Source: Epiperipatus broadwayi (Eukaryota; Onychophora; Udeonychophora; Euonychophora; Peripatidae). Taken from it: a stretch of 64,000 nucleotides of DNA. The notes beneath the pieces are model-generated. The model made no database searches. It had not been told where the DNA came from and saw only the letters and a list, made by a program, of their open reading frames with translations. The stretch covers positions 1,982,001 to 2,046,000 of the forward strand of contig JAQFVV010006255.1 of the NCBI GenBank assembly GCA_028023455.1, read 5' to 3'. Below are positions 33,791 through 46,870 of this stretch, piece by piece. A program made the position numbers and the translations under genes. Position 1 is the first letter of the stretch, and each line of letters starts with the position of its first letter.

Positions 33791-35879
33791 AATTTTTTAA
33801 TACATTTCAGATTTTTGGTATCTTTCAAATCAAGGGAAAAAAATCAATGTGTTTAAAGCAGCATACCATGCATGTGCATTTAAGAAAATATAAGAATATT
33901 GGGCAGAGAAGAAACAGTAAATCGGAAAATTTTAAAGAAATTGCTCCCTCAATTGCAAATAAACCTATAAATCAACCTAGAGTAATAAGCCATAATCTTT
34001 GGCGAAGGGAAATTAATCGGATCATCATAAATAAAAATGTATAAAATTTTTGCAGATTTGTCTTTGACAGAATAACTTAATTGATTAGAGTGTTTGTTAG
34101 CTTAAATTCAGTACAGTGAAGCTGTGATATATGCTGTATCAATATACACTACTTCGATTATATGTTATCCCAAAAAAAAATGAACAAAAGATTGTAAATA
34201 AACAAAAAATAAATATATTAAAATTAATAAATTTAATAAATTTTATGATATGACAGCAGTCATTTTTCCATCTCGGAGTGATGTATGCTATCACATTTAT
34301 TAACATTTTTTTGAGATACATTGAAAGTGCATACATTTAATATTTCTCTTTTTTTATATACTTTCTGAATTTTGATGTAGTACAATGTTTTTTGGAAAAA
34401 AAAAAAATGTTTTCTAAATATAAAATTAAAAGTTTTATGAAGTTTAAGAAAATTTATAAGTATTTCTTAATCAAGAAATAAAATAAAAATTATCAATTTA
34501 GTAGTGGCAAACAAAAAAGTATTGTAAATATTCTTGTATTATATTAGAAAACTTAAAGTTTGAAGTGTTTAACTGAGAATCATTGTGAAGTAGAGTAACA
34601 GCAAGTAGGGGTGACTGTATAGATTGTGCGGTTAATACAGACTTAAAAATGTAAAAACAATTAGAAAAGCCATAATCTGCTGATAAACAGATTGCTATTA
34701 CATTTTTGTAGGGGAAAAAAAACATTACTGAAGAATAAGATATAATCTAGAATATGTTTAATTGTGATAAAAAAAAAATCTGATGCTATTTACTTTATTA
34801 AAAAAATTATACTGTATAGTAAGTTTTTTATTTTATTTTATTTAAATGAATGTGAATGAGTGAACACACACACCCGAAAATATATATGTAAATGTGTTTC
34901 CTTATTATTAATAAGTATTATTATTTTTTAAAATTTTGTTTGGACATCATTTTAATTTATATATGTATACTACATACATAAAAAAAACATGGAAAGTACT
35001 GTATTTTTGGGATTCAGTAAGCAATATGAATTCTGCCGTAATTAAAGCTTATCAACAAAATGTGAGCTATTATATGCACTGTAAAATGTATGCGAGAGAG
35101 GCTTGGAACAAAATATAGTGGATATCTTGGCTCTATTTGCATTCTTGAATCTAAGCAGTTTAATTTCCACATTAGTATTGGCATTGGTCAGACCATCAAT
35201 ACTTGAAGAGAGGAGAATAATACTACTCAAAGCATTGTTTTATAAAGTACCTGTGAGTTATTATTAACAATTGAACGTATTTCAAAAGTTGGAATAAAGA
35301 TTGAATTTTTCTTAAAAATATTAAACAAACTAGGTCAATAATAGAAATAATGCTATATATAATTCTAAGCAAAATGTCCTTGAACAAACTTTCATACAAA
35401 CACTAAGGTCTTGATGTGGACTATATGCTATATCATACTTTATACATTATGAACATTTACATCTAAAACTGCTCACAGTAGAAAATCATTAAAATTTTTC
35501 TATGTAAATGTGAAGGGTTTGTTCATAATAGCTTTTAACTAAAACTTTCAATTTACTCCCAAAAAATCTTGAGAAAATTTTTTTAGAGAACAGTGAAACT
35601 GTTTAATGAAAGAGTAAATGCTCAAAGTTTTTCCCAAGTATCAAACCTTGCATTCCATTGGTAATATAGAATGCTTATTGAAAAATAAAGTGACTGATGG
35701 AAGATTTTACAATAATTTTTCACGCATTAAGAAAGTTGTATTCTAAATTACATGAAAAATAAAAAAAGTGTCATATAGAAAAATTTGTAAATGTATAGTA
35801 GACACGTGAAACCTAAAAGTATACCAAATAATTTAGCAGCTACATCTATTAAAAATCTTAGTTCTAAATTTCTAACAGA
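33791..35879. other. AT-rich, no gene recognised
   Basis: Several short open frames but none with recognisable motifs. Around 34205-34275 the sequence TTAAAATTAATAAATTTAAT...ATTTTA...ATTTTTCCATC resembles 57060-57118, so an old dispersed repeat is shared between the two sites. Confidence 0.4.
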
Positions 35880-37330
35880 TTCTTGAAATATTTATTCTAA
35901 CAAAGGGTTAAATTTTGCCATTATAGATATCTAATATTCCCCTTATTAGATATAATAGCAACAATTGACCAAGTCACTCAAAAATAGTTTTTAGAAGAAG
36001 CAGCAGAATTACATTATAGAATAAAAATCATATTTAAGAGAGACCATATGTCAAACTTGATGTAATTTTTTAAAGTAGACAAATCTATAATCATTTTCTG
36101 TGCTGACAAAGGTAATGCTATAGTTGTGATGGATACTATTAATTATGGCAATAAAATAAGAATTTATCACAGCAGGCCAATACAAACAGATGACAAAAAA
36201 TCCTATACTAGTTATCAAAAAAAGCTGTATTTATTATTCAGAAAGCATTACAAGGACTTCATTGATTTAGAAAAAAGTAAATTAGTGCATTTCAGTAAAA
36301 AAAATCTTTATTTGTATAGACTACTTAAAAATTGAGATCTACTTTTTTAGTTCTCAAAATTCATTATGTCAAAAATTGTCAAGAATTCTTCTTACAATTT
36401 ATTGTCATTTGACATACTAAATATAGTTCTTTATTAGAGATTCAAAGTACTTTGAGGAACTAATTAAAAATTAATATAATAATAAGTTTTGATTTTGAAT
36501 ATTTATCCACAAATTTATCATGTGGTAAATCATTGTTTAGTATAAGAAAAAGATTAAATGAATATACAAATGGCAAATTTTAGTATTTATGTTAGCTTCA
36601 TTTAATATGCACGATTAGTTCAAATTAGCATATATTTGAAAATTAGCATACTCTTATTAATCTGCATATTGGCATAACTTAATTTTCTATAGTGTAGTTT
36701 ATTTATTGCCGGTTGAACCAACATAACACACACACACACTTATGAAGACTTTATTAACAACTTTACAAATATATGTGTTCAAATTTAGATGGACATGACT
36801 TGGAATGTTATGAAACATTGTTTAGTATAATAAAAAGATTAAATGAGGATATTAACTTGGAAATTAGAAAAGCTCTTCATATTGATAGTAATGGATCTCT
36901 TAACATTCTTTATAATAACAAAATACTTTTAATAATAATAATAAAAAAAAATTCTTTTATAAAAATAACAAATAGTTATGAATCATCATTGCCATCCCTG
37001 ACCAGCAATATTTATATGAAAAACATTATAGCTATGATACTTTTCCACCTAAAGTCTGACTTTGATATGATAATGATAAATTGGTATTATGGTCACATGA
37101 TAAAACACTATTACAAACATTCTGGACAAATATCAATAATGCATCTCCTTCAATTAAATTCACAATATAATTTGAACAAGAGCAAAAATTGACATTCTTA
37201 GATATTTTTATGACAAGTCTCTCATCGCAAAATCAAATTATATTTTATAGAAAATTCACACAGAAAAATATAAAAAAATAATATTATGCTATTATTATGG
37301 GAAAAATTGAAAAGAAATTTATTTAGGAAC
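35880..37330 (+). pseudogene. Penelope reverse transcriptase remnant
   Basis: Decayed Penelope reverse transcriptase with blocks in linear order. KGLNFAI near 35904 is followed by PLLDIIATIDQV. CADKGNAIVVMDTINYGNKI (36100-36160) matches the LPADKGxATVVMD block. SFDFEYLSTNL near 36490 stands for motif A. LFSIIKRLNED...NLEIRKALHID (36817-36885) is the segment before motif B. SLPSLTSNIYMKNI (about 36982-37026) is motif B. DNDKLVLWSH...NINNASPSIKFTI...KLTFLDIF (about 37065-37205) covers the degraded motif C and the stretch after it. Stops and shifts are frequent. The segment around LFS(I)RKRLNE is present twice (36530-36560 and 36815-36850), separated by about 280 bp, marking an internal insertion or duplication. 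Confidence 0.75.
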
Positions 37331-37394
37331 CAGTGACTTGGGAAAAATATGGATAAATTTCCATGAAGAATGGTCTTTGTAAGCTGTTAAAAAC

Positions 37395-37860
37395 AATGAC
37401 AAACTCTCCATACAGTACTGCCATCCAGTGTAGACCATAGTTAATCAATGGATGCAAGAAGCATTGTGTGTAAAGTCCTATCTAATGCCTACTCATCCAA
37501 TATTTCCAAACTAGTTTCTAGCTTGTGGCTTTTGTCAGTGAGGAGCTTTGGATTTGAGAACATAGCACCTAGATTTTAGGCTCCAATGCAACTCTAGTAG
37601 CCACCTTTTACATTTTTACTTAACTATAAAGCTACGAGTCAAAAATGAAAACACAATTATGTTTTCAATCCAAGTTTATTTGGTTGTATAATCATACAGA
37701 TATGAACTCAGTTCAGTATGTATACATTTTAGTGTCTTTGGTTCTTTAATAACCATAGTCACCATCCCATGGCCAGGAATGGTATTAAACCACTAAAATC
37801 ACAGATCACAATTTTGTACGCTTACACAATGTTTGTCAAATTCTCCATACTGAAGCGATC
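37395..37860 (-). repeat. Penelope-type terminal repeat, near full length
   Basis: One copy of the repeat found in the 26.5-27.4 kb foldback. It begins GACAAACTCTCCATACAG at 37396 and a second start, GTCAAATTCTCCATACTG, appears at about 37837, giving a unit of about 440 bp. The hammerhead lies on the minus strand near 37497-37540 but its core reads CTGACAA, losing G8, and stem I is weakened, so it should be inactive. It directly follows the Penelope remnant. Confidence 0.7.
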
Positions 37861-38948
37861 AATCTGAAAGTCAGATTGACTTCACAGGTCCATCCAATCT
37901 TCCACCATCAAACCAAATTCAAACCCCCATCTGCTATGCGAATATATGCACTCATATCACAAAATTTTTTCTTTTCTCTAAAAAATAACCTTGATGGGGA
38001 TATCTATGAATATCTTACACAAGTAAATAAATAAATAAATAATAATATTAATATAATTAGAAGTTGTATATGTGTGCAAATGATATGTATATATAATAGG
38101 TAATGGGAGATTATATATAAAATAATAATTATTTCAGTTTATTTTGTATTATATTCTGTATTTAAAATGTTATTTATTTTTCTGTAATGGTGGTCAGAAA
38201 GACTGATGCAATCCTGTCGAATGTTCTCGAATGCAATTAAAGTAATTAGTAAAAAAATCCATTAGTAAAATTTGAAATCATATAATTTTAGAAATACAAT
38301 ATAGTAGCCATTAATGGAAAATTTGTCCATTTTAAAATTGGTTTTAAAATCTAAGATTAGATTTTAAGACAACCCATCCAGAAATTTTTGGCTGGTTTGC
38401 ATTGTGTTTCTGACTAACCAAAACAAAAGCAGACCTCCAGTCCAAAATTAGACAGGTTAAAGGTATGTAAATTGTCTTGGGTCATTGCAACTAAAAGCAT
38501 TCCATAAAATTTAATAAAAGTATAAATAGGGCAAAATTTGAATGCAGAAGAGTGTCTTATTTTGAAAAGCAATGGCCAACTTACTCCATGCCGGTCAAAT
38601 TTTCAATCCAATGTGCACTGAGTTGAGGGAACATCTACCTTTTCTAGTTGTTCCAATGCCATTTTCCACAGAGATACCGCCCTGGACCTGTCACCCTATG
38701 AACTATGTTACCATACTTGAAAACTAAATAGTGGAAATGCTACCTATGTGGCAAAGAAAAGAGATAATTAGATCTAGTACGCATATGAATTATCTCAGGA
38801 AACCTTATGGATGCTTTAATTAATCGAGGACCACTGTTTGATGATTAAGATAATAAATCATGCCACCACCCAAGATTCCTAAACTTTTTCTAAATAATCT
38901 AAAGTGTAATTTAATTATTCCACGTAAAAAATTTTTAAATGTAATGTA
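37861..38948. other. Intronic DNA, no gene recognised
   Basis: Slightly less AT-rich around 38390-38720 but without motifs I can name. The TA target site of the next element is at 38947-38948. Confidence 0.35.
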
Positions 38949-40152
38949 CACATGGGTCTCTTTATACGTGGACTTATTTAACACAATTTTGAAGTTACGC
39001 GATTCGTGTTTCACCGGAAGTCGACCTCCGATAATGCGCTATTACTTTAAATAATAAATTTCGCGCACTTACGTTATATTGAAAGTAATAGCACATTATT
39101 GGAATTCTACTTTCATCTTAGTAATTTCAATATTCTCAGTGCTTGATAATAGTAAGATTTTATGCAATAATGAAATTAAAATCATGATTTCCACATTTTA
39201 TGTATACACACATTAAATTTTACAAGATTATAACGTAAATTTGTTCAAACATTGTGCGTGTTAATTTTGCATTTTAAATCATATTCTGTTTTTGCTTTTT
39301 AAAAAAGAACGTAATCAATTATTAATCATTTAGTATCCACAAGTTTATTTTTAAAAGGTCAGTAATAGCAGTGGGCACAATTAAAAATTAAAATCTGATT
39401 TTTAATTGTAATTAACAATTTAAAAATTACTTACGGGCGACTTGAAATTAATGTGATGTAAAACGAAATTTGATTTTTAAACAGAATTGAAAATTAAAGA
39501 CAAAAATAAGAATTTAATTTTTAGTTGTTAGTTTTAATTAAATTTTTCCCAGCAGTGGTGAATAAATGTCATTTTATTATCATAAGTCTAAGTTCATAAA
39601 CAATTAATAAAATCATCGTCGTCCTCAACAGAAAACCATTAACACAACATGAGAGTGAAATTGGTGCTAGTCGTATTTCCTCTTGTGAGAATAATTGCTG
39701 AGATATTTTTGACTTCATTTAAGGAGAAGCCAAATACATCACATCACCTCACATGAGAATCTGATTTTTTACTAGTTTGCAAACGAACGTGTTTTGGGGC
39801 AAATAGCGATAATAATTAAAATGTGTATAAAAAAATGTAAATTACTGAACTGCAAATTATGCATAAAAATATATTATTTTGAATAAAATTAAATATTATA
39901 GTTAAAAAAAGTTTGTCTTGTATCAATTTTTTTCAAATTTGAAATTTTTTATTAGTCATATTTTATTTCGTTATTTTTTTTTTGTGCTAATTTTAAAGTA
40001 ATTTTACGTTGGTGCTTGGCTTTTATGCGAATTTTGAAAAATCACAGACCGCATCCCCCCTTTTTCAATGTAAGTTACGTCTATTTTTGCGCGATTTCGT
40101 TTGCGCGTGTTTTCTGAGGAACCTATCTGTCGCGTAAAATGAGACCCAGGTG
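38949..40152 (+). mobile_element. pogo/Tigger-like DNA transposon, copy 3 (1.2 kb)
   Basis: Starts CACATGGGTCTCTTTATACG and ends with the complement of CACCTGGGTCTCATTTTACG. TA flanks it at 38947-38948 and 40153-40154. The internal hairpin is at 39014-39116. It is very close to copy 2 in the opposite orientation over long stretches. No transposase frame. Confidence 0.8.
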
Positions 40153-40154
40153 TA

Positions 40155-41335
40155 TATTCTTTTCACTGATCTTAAGATCAGAAATTAACTGCTAAAAGAT
40201 GTTTTTTCCTTAAATTTTAAATTTATATTTCATTCTCTATAAAAATTCTTTACTATAATATTTCTACTCTCATTAAGCCTCAATAATGTAATTCTTTTAT
40301 TCTATTTTGATGTGGCAATAATATTTTTTTATTATTCTTTATTGCTTATTATGTTTATATTTTTGAACTGAATTAATATGCTGATAACTTCCCAAACTCA
40401 CAAGCATATTCACTTTCTCTTAAACCCCTCTTTTCAAAGGGAGGTTAATTACTCTCAAGTTAAAAAATATATATATATTTTTTATTGCAGATGCTTACCA
40501 GATTGGGAGAAAACATGTTAATTATATTTTAATGTTATACTAATGGCAGAGCAGAAATCTGTCTTCTAATTAAATAACTTTATAAAATGTCTTTTCCCAA
40601 TAATAAAAGTAATAGCGCTAATGTTAAAATTTTCAATGTTTTCATAGGAAATTAAATAATTTTCTTCTATTAATTAAATCTGAGTGGCCACTGCCTAATA
40701 TCTATTTATGAGTTTTATTATATTCTAAGTTATTAACACGCACTTATGATCGAAAATTCATATTTTTGTTTAACATTTGTTGGAAGTTTCTATTATAGTT
40801 AATAAATAGGGAAAGGGAGATTTCAAGTCAATTTAGATCATTTTCTTGACCATTTTAAATTAAATTATACAATGTTATTTAATGATTTGGTCATATCATT
40901 ATGCCAGATATTCCAGAATATATAGGTGATAGTTTTAAATAACTGATTTAAGTTTTATATATCATTCTAAGCGTTGCCAGCATAGACCTCCTCGCTTCTT
41001 CAGATTCACTTCATCCCACTGGCTGCGTCAGAAAACTGAGTCCCATTTCTTCATATCCTGGTCCATGAACAAGGGCATGAATTACCCTTGGGACTATTTT
41101 CTCCACGTGTGATAGCTCTGCATGGGATAATTCTGGGATAGCTAGCCTATAGCATCTCCCACCGGATCACTCTCATCAAAGGAACCGATTCTGCTAAAGA
41201 CGGAGAGAAGAAAGCAGTCTATACTTCCAAAAAAATAAAAAGATGAAGCATTTTTCGGATACGAGATTGGTTCATAAATAAATTTGCCATCATGCTCGCA
41301 CTGCTATTAATTTCTAGTTTTAAGTTAAAGCCTGT
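40155..41335. other. Flank of the tandem array; GC-richer block
   Basis: 40155-40970 is AT-rich and featureless. 40975-41250 is clearly richer in G and C (GCGTTGCCAGCATAGACCTC, then CCCACCGGATCACTCTCATC) and ends against the array. No open frame of note; it may belong to the same unknown repeat family as the array. Confidence 0.45.
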
Positions 41336-44300
41336 TATATTCGCAAGTACGGCTGTGCTTTCAGCAAATAACTATGTTCAATTCCCATGATTTTCTTTTG
41401 CAATGAAATCTACTGTTCTCATGCAATGAATGCTCTGCTGTTTTTTTGCAACGAATGCTCTGCTGTTCTCTTGCAATGAATACTCTGCTGTTCTCTTGCA
41501 ACGAATGCTCTACTGTTCTCTTGCAATGAATGCTCTGCTGTTCTCTTGCAATGAATGCTCTGCTGTTCTCTTGCAATGAATGCTCTGCTGTTTTTTTGCA
41601 ACAAATGCTCTGCTGTTCTCTTGCAACGAATGCTCTGCTGTTTTCTTGCAATGAATGCTCTGCTGTTCTCTTGCAACGAATGCTCTAAATATCTCCACTA
41701 CGGTCTCCCATCTCTGTGGGCTTTTGCAGCTACACCTGTGGACTACATTTCCACTGGGCACTGGTCATTAACTGCAAGCATTGACATGAGATATCTCTAC
41801 TGGAGTTGTACTCAAATAACTGCCTACTCAAATACTGCTTACTCAAATACTGCTTGACTCAAATACTGCTTGACTTAAATACTGCTTGACTCAAATAATG
41901 CCTTCCGTAGTTGTTACTCAAATACTCCAATAACTTGTTACACAGTATTTTATAGCTTTCTGATAACTGCAGCAATTAATACACCATCCAATAAGGTAAA
42001 GACTCTTATCTAGAAATATTTGCAATCAGCAAATATTTCTTGGAATTGTCGATCGCCATTACGTCAATGCCTTAATTAAATTTCTCAGTTATCAGAGTGT
42101 GATCTAAAAACAACAACTCGAATAAATTCTAGTTTTTCCAAAGTACACAAACTTGTCTGCCATTTTTACAAAATACTACACCTCCCTCCACTCCAGAAAA
42201 ACCCTTGTTGTTATTCCTTGGTGTTTTGTTGTTGTCGTTTTTTTTTTACTACTTGGAGGAAACATATTTCCAGTTATTTCACTCAGAAATATTCCATTCC
42301 AAACTGCTGCTGAACTTCTTCGCCAGTTACGTTCAATGGTGACTGCACAAGCGTTTTATTTCCAAACTTTCACTTCCGTTGTTAATGTTATACTAACTGG
42401 GATTTCCATTTTCACCAGGTTTCTCCGTCTATAGCTAAACTTGTTCAAAACTTATTCGCTACTCACAGGTTCTAAATGTGACTGCGCCAATGTTATATTG
42501 GCAAGTATGACTGTGCGGTCAGCAAATAATTATGTTCAATTCCCATGATGTTCTCTTGCAACGAATGCTCTGCTGTTCTCATGTAACGAATGCTCTGCTG
42601 TTCTTTTGCAACGAATGCTCTGCTGCTCTCTTGCAATGAATGCTCTGCTGTTCTCTTGCAATAAATGCTCTACTGTTCTCTTGCAACAAATGCTCTGCTG
42701 TTCTGCTGTTCTCTTGCAATGAATGCTCTGCTGTTCTCTTGCAATGAATGCTCTGCTGTTCTCTTGCAACGAATGCTCTGCTGTTCTCATGCAACAAATG
42801 TTCTGCTCTTACCTTGCAACGAATGCTCTGCTGTTCTCTTGCAACGAATGCTCTGCTGTTCTCTTGCAACAAATGCTCTCAATATCTCCGCTGCAGTCTC
42901 CCCATCTCTGTGGGCTCTTTCAGCCACACCCATGGACTACATTTCCACTGGGGCACTGATCATTAACCACAAGCACTGACGCGAGTTATCTTTACTGGAG
43001 TTGTACTCAAATAACTGCCTACTCAAATACTGCTTACTGAAATACTGCTTGACTCTAATACTGCTTGACTCAAATACTGCCTTCCATAGTTGTTACTCAA
43101 ATACTCCAATAACTTGTTACACAGTCTTTTATAGCTTTCTGATAACTGCAGCAATTAATACACTGTCCAATAAGGTAATGACTCTTATCTAGAAATATTT
43201 GCAATCAGCAAATATTTCTTGGAATTGTCGATCGCCATTATGTTAATGCCTTAATTAAATTCCTCAGTTATCAGAGCGCGATCTAAAAACAACAACTCGA
43301 ATCAATTCTAGTTTTTCCGGAGTGCACAAACTTTTCTGCCATTTTTACAAAATACTACACCTCCCTCCACTCCAGAAAAACTCTTGTTGCTATTCCTTGG
43401 TGTTTTGTTGTTGTCGTTTTTTTTTACTACTTGGAGGAAACATATTTCCAGGTATTTCACTCAGAAATATTCCATTCCAAACTGCTGCCGAACTTCTTCG
43501 CCAGTTACGTTCAATGGTGACTGCGCAAGCGTTTTATTTTCAAACTTTCACTTCCATTGTTAACGTTATACTAACTGGGATTTCCATTTTCACCAGGTTT
43601 CTCCATCTATAGCTAAACTTGTTCAAAACTTATTCGCTACTCACAGGTTCCAAATGTGACTGCGCCAATGTTATATCTGCAAGTATAACTGTGGTTAGCA
43701 AATAATTATGTTCAATTCCCACGATGTTCTCTCGCAATGAATGCTCTGCTGTTCTCATGCAACGAATGCTCTGCTGTTCTTTTGCAGCAAATGCTCTGCT
43801 GTTCTCTTGCAACGAATGCTCTGCTGTTCTCTTGCAGTGAATGCTCTGCTGTTCTCTTGCAATGAATGCTCTGCTGTTTTCTTGCAACGAATGCTCTGCT
43901 GTTCTCTTGCAATGAATGCTTTGCTGTTCTCTTGCAATGAATGCTCTGCTGTTCTCTTGCAACGAATGCTCTCAATATTTCTGCTGCAGTCTCCCCATCT
44001 CTGTGGGCTCTTTCAGCTACACTCGTGAAATTTCCACTGGGGCTCTGGTCATTAACCACAAGCACTGACGTGAGTTATCTCTACTGAAGTTGTACTCAAA
44101 TAACTGCCTACTCAAATACTGCTTACTGAAATACTGCTTGACTCAAATACTGCCATCCGTAGTTGTTACTCAAATACTCCAATAACTTGTTACACAGTCT
44201 TTTATAGCTTTCTGATAACTGCAGCAATTAATACACCGGCCAATAAGGTAACGACTCTTATCTAGAAATATTTGCAATCAGCAAATATTTCTTGGAATTG

Positions 44301-44432
44301 TCGATCGCCATTACGTCAATGCCTTAATTAAATTCCTCAGTTATCAGAGCGCGATCTAAAAACAACAACTCGAATAAATTCTAGTTTTTCCGGAGTGCAC
44401 AAACTTGTCTGCCATTTTTACAAAATACTACA
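41336..44432. repeat. Tandem array of about 1.17-kb units with 25-bp minisatellite
   Basis: Two full units (about 41336-42493 and 42494-43669) and a partial third (43670-44432). Each unit has four parts. First is a run of 10-14 copies of a 25-bp repeat, ATGCTCTGCTGTTCTCTTGC plus AANGA. Next comes a GC-richer segment (TCTCCCCATCTCTGTGGGCT). A short CTCAAATACTGCTTGA repeat follows, then a conserved stretch with the hairpin AAATATTTGCAATCAGCAAATATTT. The large open frames on both strands arise because three 25-bp repeats make 75 bp, so the frame stays open; they are not genes. The third unit stops after CAAAATACTACA, where the other two continue with CCTCCCTCCACTCC. Confidence 0.85.
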
Positions 44433-45716
44433 AAGCCTACGAATATCTACTAGTCGTAATGTTGTGATTTTCCTAAACAGATTTCTTTATAAATTATTTA
44501 TGTTCTTGTGTGTTTGCCATTCTGTGACACATTTTACCAATTTAAAAAATGAACTCTCCCACATACGTTAATTGTTCAGTATAAGCTGGAATAAATTATT
44601 TTATTTATTAAAGTCAATAATATTTATGTAAGATTATAATAAAAACCAGATGATATTTGCTAGTTTAAATTTGATCAAGTGTTGCTATTTATCACTAGGG
44701 GTGAATTAAAGAATCTTATATGTACATTATATTATAGTGCTAATTAGTTCATATTTGCATTAAGTAATCAATTAGTTATTGGCATATCAATCTGCTTGCA
44801 CCAAGGTAGCACTTATAAATATATATGTATGACTTACCAAATTGTAAATAAAGATCTATGCTTATCAATAAAATGTAAAAAAGAAGCTAATGATAAATAA
44901 CCTGAGAAGTATTGTATTAAACTTAGTTCTCATTTTGTTTATAATTACGTTATTAAATTAGATATATATAACTCAAACATTCTATCAAATCATTGTTCTT
45001 TAGTGTCAAATACTCTTAGATTTAAGTCTGTAAACTATGTTGACTATGACTAGATGATAAGATCCCACTAATATTTATCTGTTAAACAATGTGAAAGGTC
45101 ATAATCTTTTAGACAAATTTATGTAAATATGAATATACTAATGGCTTCACTATAGTGTCAGTTTCCAAATAGAGTTTCTTTGTTTCTCCGCTGTGTGATG
45201 CTGGCTGAGAAGGATAAAATAGATCGGGTATCATCGGGATTGTTGTTCATAAGTTGGTAGATCTGGAAATCAGGCAAACAGGGCAGGGTTCATGAATGTT
45301 CCTGACATATGTATCTCACACATGATTGGACTTGAGGTACTTTTGCTTAGATTCTAGATCTTGTTATATGAATATACAGAACTGACCAGTACCATACAGT
45401 AGTGCCACCCAGTGCAAATCATAATACTATATTGGAGAATTTGTCATATTGTATAGAATTGATTTAATAATGATAGTTTGTAATTTTTAAAACCTTTTTC
45501 ATTTTTCTTAAATATCTATATTAATAAGTTTTTCCAATTGTTTGTTATATGTTTAACATTAAGATATTTGATATAAAAGTTTGTTAACAATTCTTTACTA
45601 TAACGATTTCATCATTTCCAGGAGCGTTGCTCCAATAATTATAGGAGATACTTTGTTCTTGTTTAATTACTATTACTATGTAGTTCAAGTATTCAGTAAG
45701 TTTATTTCAGAAAATG
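44433..45716. other. Intronic DNA with a terminal-repeat scrap
   Basis: Mostly featureless. Around 45385-45430 CCATACAGTAGTGCCACCCAGTGCAAATC matches one end of the Penelope-type terminal repeat family. 45190-45320 is GC-richer but unrecognised. Confidence 0.4.
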
Positions 45717-45945
45717 TAATACAAAATATATGTACAATCATATTTAGAGAAAATCTTTAAATTATATAATTAGCAAGGTATGCCAAGCATGCTTTCGACT
45801 ACTTAACAGTAATAATCTTCTCATGGTCAGTGCCATGATTATGACTATTACTGTTAAATAGTCAAAAGCATGCTGGTCATACTTTGCTAATTACATAATT
45901 TAAAGCTTTTCTCTAAATACTGTTATATGTATATTTTGTATTACT
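45717..45945. repeat. 230-bp palindrome
   Basis: Arms pair from TAATACAAAATATA at 45717 to TATATTTTGTATTA ending near 45945. They include AATTATATAATTAGCAA, GCATGCTTT and AACAGTAATAATC with their complements. The short centre is CTTCTCATGGTCAGTGCCAT. ATTACTATGTAGTTCA occurs both upstream (about 45671) and overlapping the right edge. Probably a small foldback element. Confidence 0.75.
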
Positions 45946-46369
45946 ATGTAGTTCATTGTAGAAGTGTTTCTATATATCTTTTTAACAATAGTGCAATATT
46001 TTCTTATTACTGGAAAAGCTTTGCTACAATATCAAGAAATTGTATTATAATTTTGAAAACTTTGTTTTCTTCTGTAGCTTTCCTTGTCACTTACATTGTT
46101 ATAATTTTTTATATCATCCTCAACTCATGATGAGTAAAATACACAAATAACCAGTACCTAAAAATAAGGAATTTGCAAGTAAATTTTCACATTTTAATAT
46201 TATTTTACACACTTTCAGATATTATTAGATACTTCTGAATGGACTATTTAAAAATATTTTCTATGTATATATTTTTAATCCATTATTTCAGCTGAAAATT
46301 TATTGACAAATTTCTGTTTTTTTTTTTTTTTGTATCTATGTATTTTTCTTAAAAGTGCATCAATTATAT

Positions 46370-46870
46370 TCTTATTAAATTCTTTAAAGTCTGAGGTATC
46401 ATAGAAGTCTGTTAATACTTTGTAATGTTTTACCCAATTCTAGCTTAAATTTATTGTAGTATTTCTGAAAGTTATGGTCACTTTTTCATATGGTTTTTAT
46501 TAAATAGCTTTTATCTATTTTTGCATTATATACATATTTTATATTGCAATAATTAATGATATGTGTTTAAGCACATTCCAGTCTTGAAATATGTATTTTC
46601 TATTAGTCAAAATATAATCCAACTCTGGAATTTTTATTTAGATATTTCTATGTGAATTTCCATTTTGGATTGTTCTTAAAGAATTCACAACATATACCCC
46701 CCTCCCCAACATTACATTTTATAAGCCATTGTCCTCTTGTTTCTGTCTCATCTTAAAATTTACTCATAATATATTTATTTCCAATTATTTTTCAAACTTA
46801 ATATTAAATATCCAACATTAAGTTGAAAGTGTTTTGTTTGATCAAAAGCATTTTATAGTGTGTATAAAAA
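46370..46870 (-). pseudogene. RTE-type LINE endonuclease remnant, antisense
   Basis: Minus-strand phrases in order resemble the end of the RTE endonuclease and the following linker. A TRGQWLIK phrase near 46740 stands for the family's RGxxLxxY/W motif. FFKNNPKWKFT near 46680 stands for FFKKKxxRKWTW. VGLYFD...KIHISR near 46620 stands for the IDYIL block. SDHNFQKYYNKF...LELGKT is near 46480-46430. Heavy decay with many stops. Assignment rests on the order of weak matches. Confidence 0.45.

Noticed and set aside
42153-43612. Similar 93-96 residue frames in two array units (FFLLLGGNIFP...ISIFTRFL)
   Set aside because: They are alike only because the 1.17-kb unit is duplicated. No motif, and the third unit lacks the region.
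41361-44065. Several overlapping 70-117 residue frames on both strands with repeats such as ENSRAFIAREQQSI
   Set aside because: They translate a 25-bp minisatellite in all frames. Both strands are equally open and no initiation context or family is visible.
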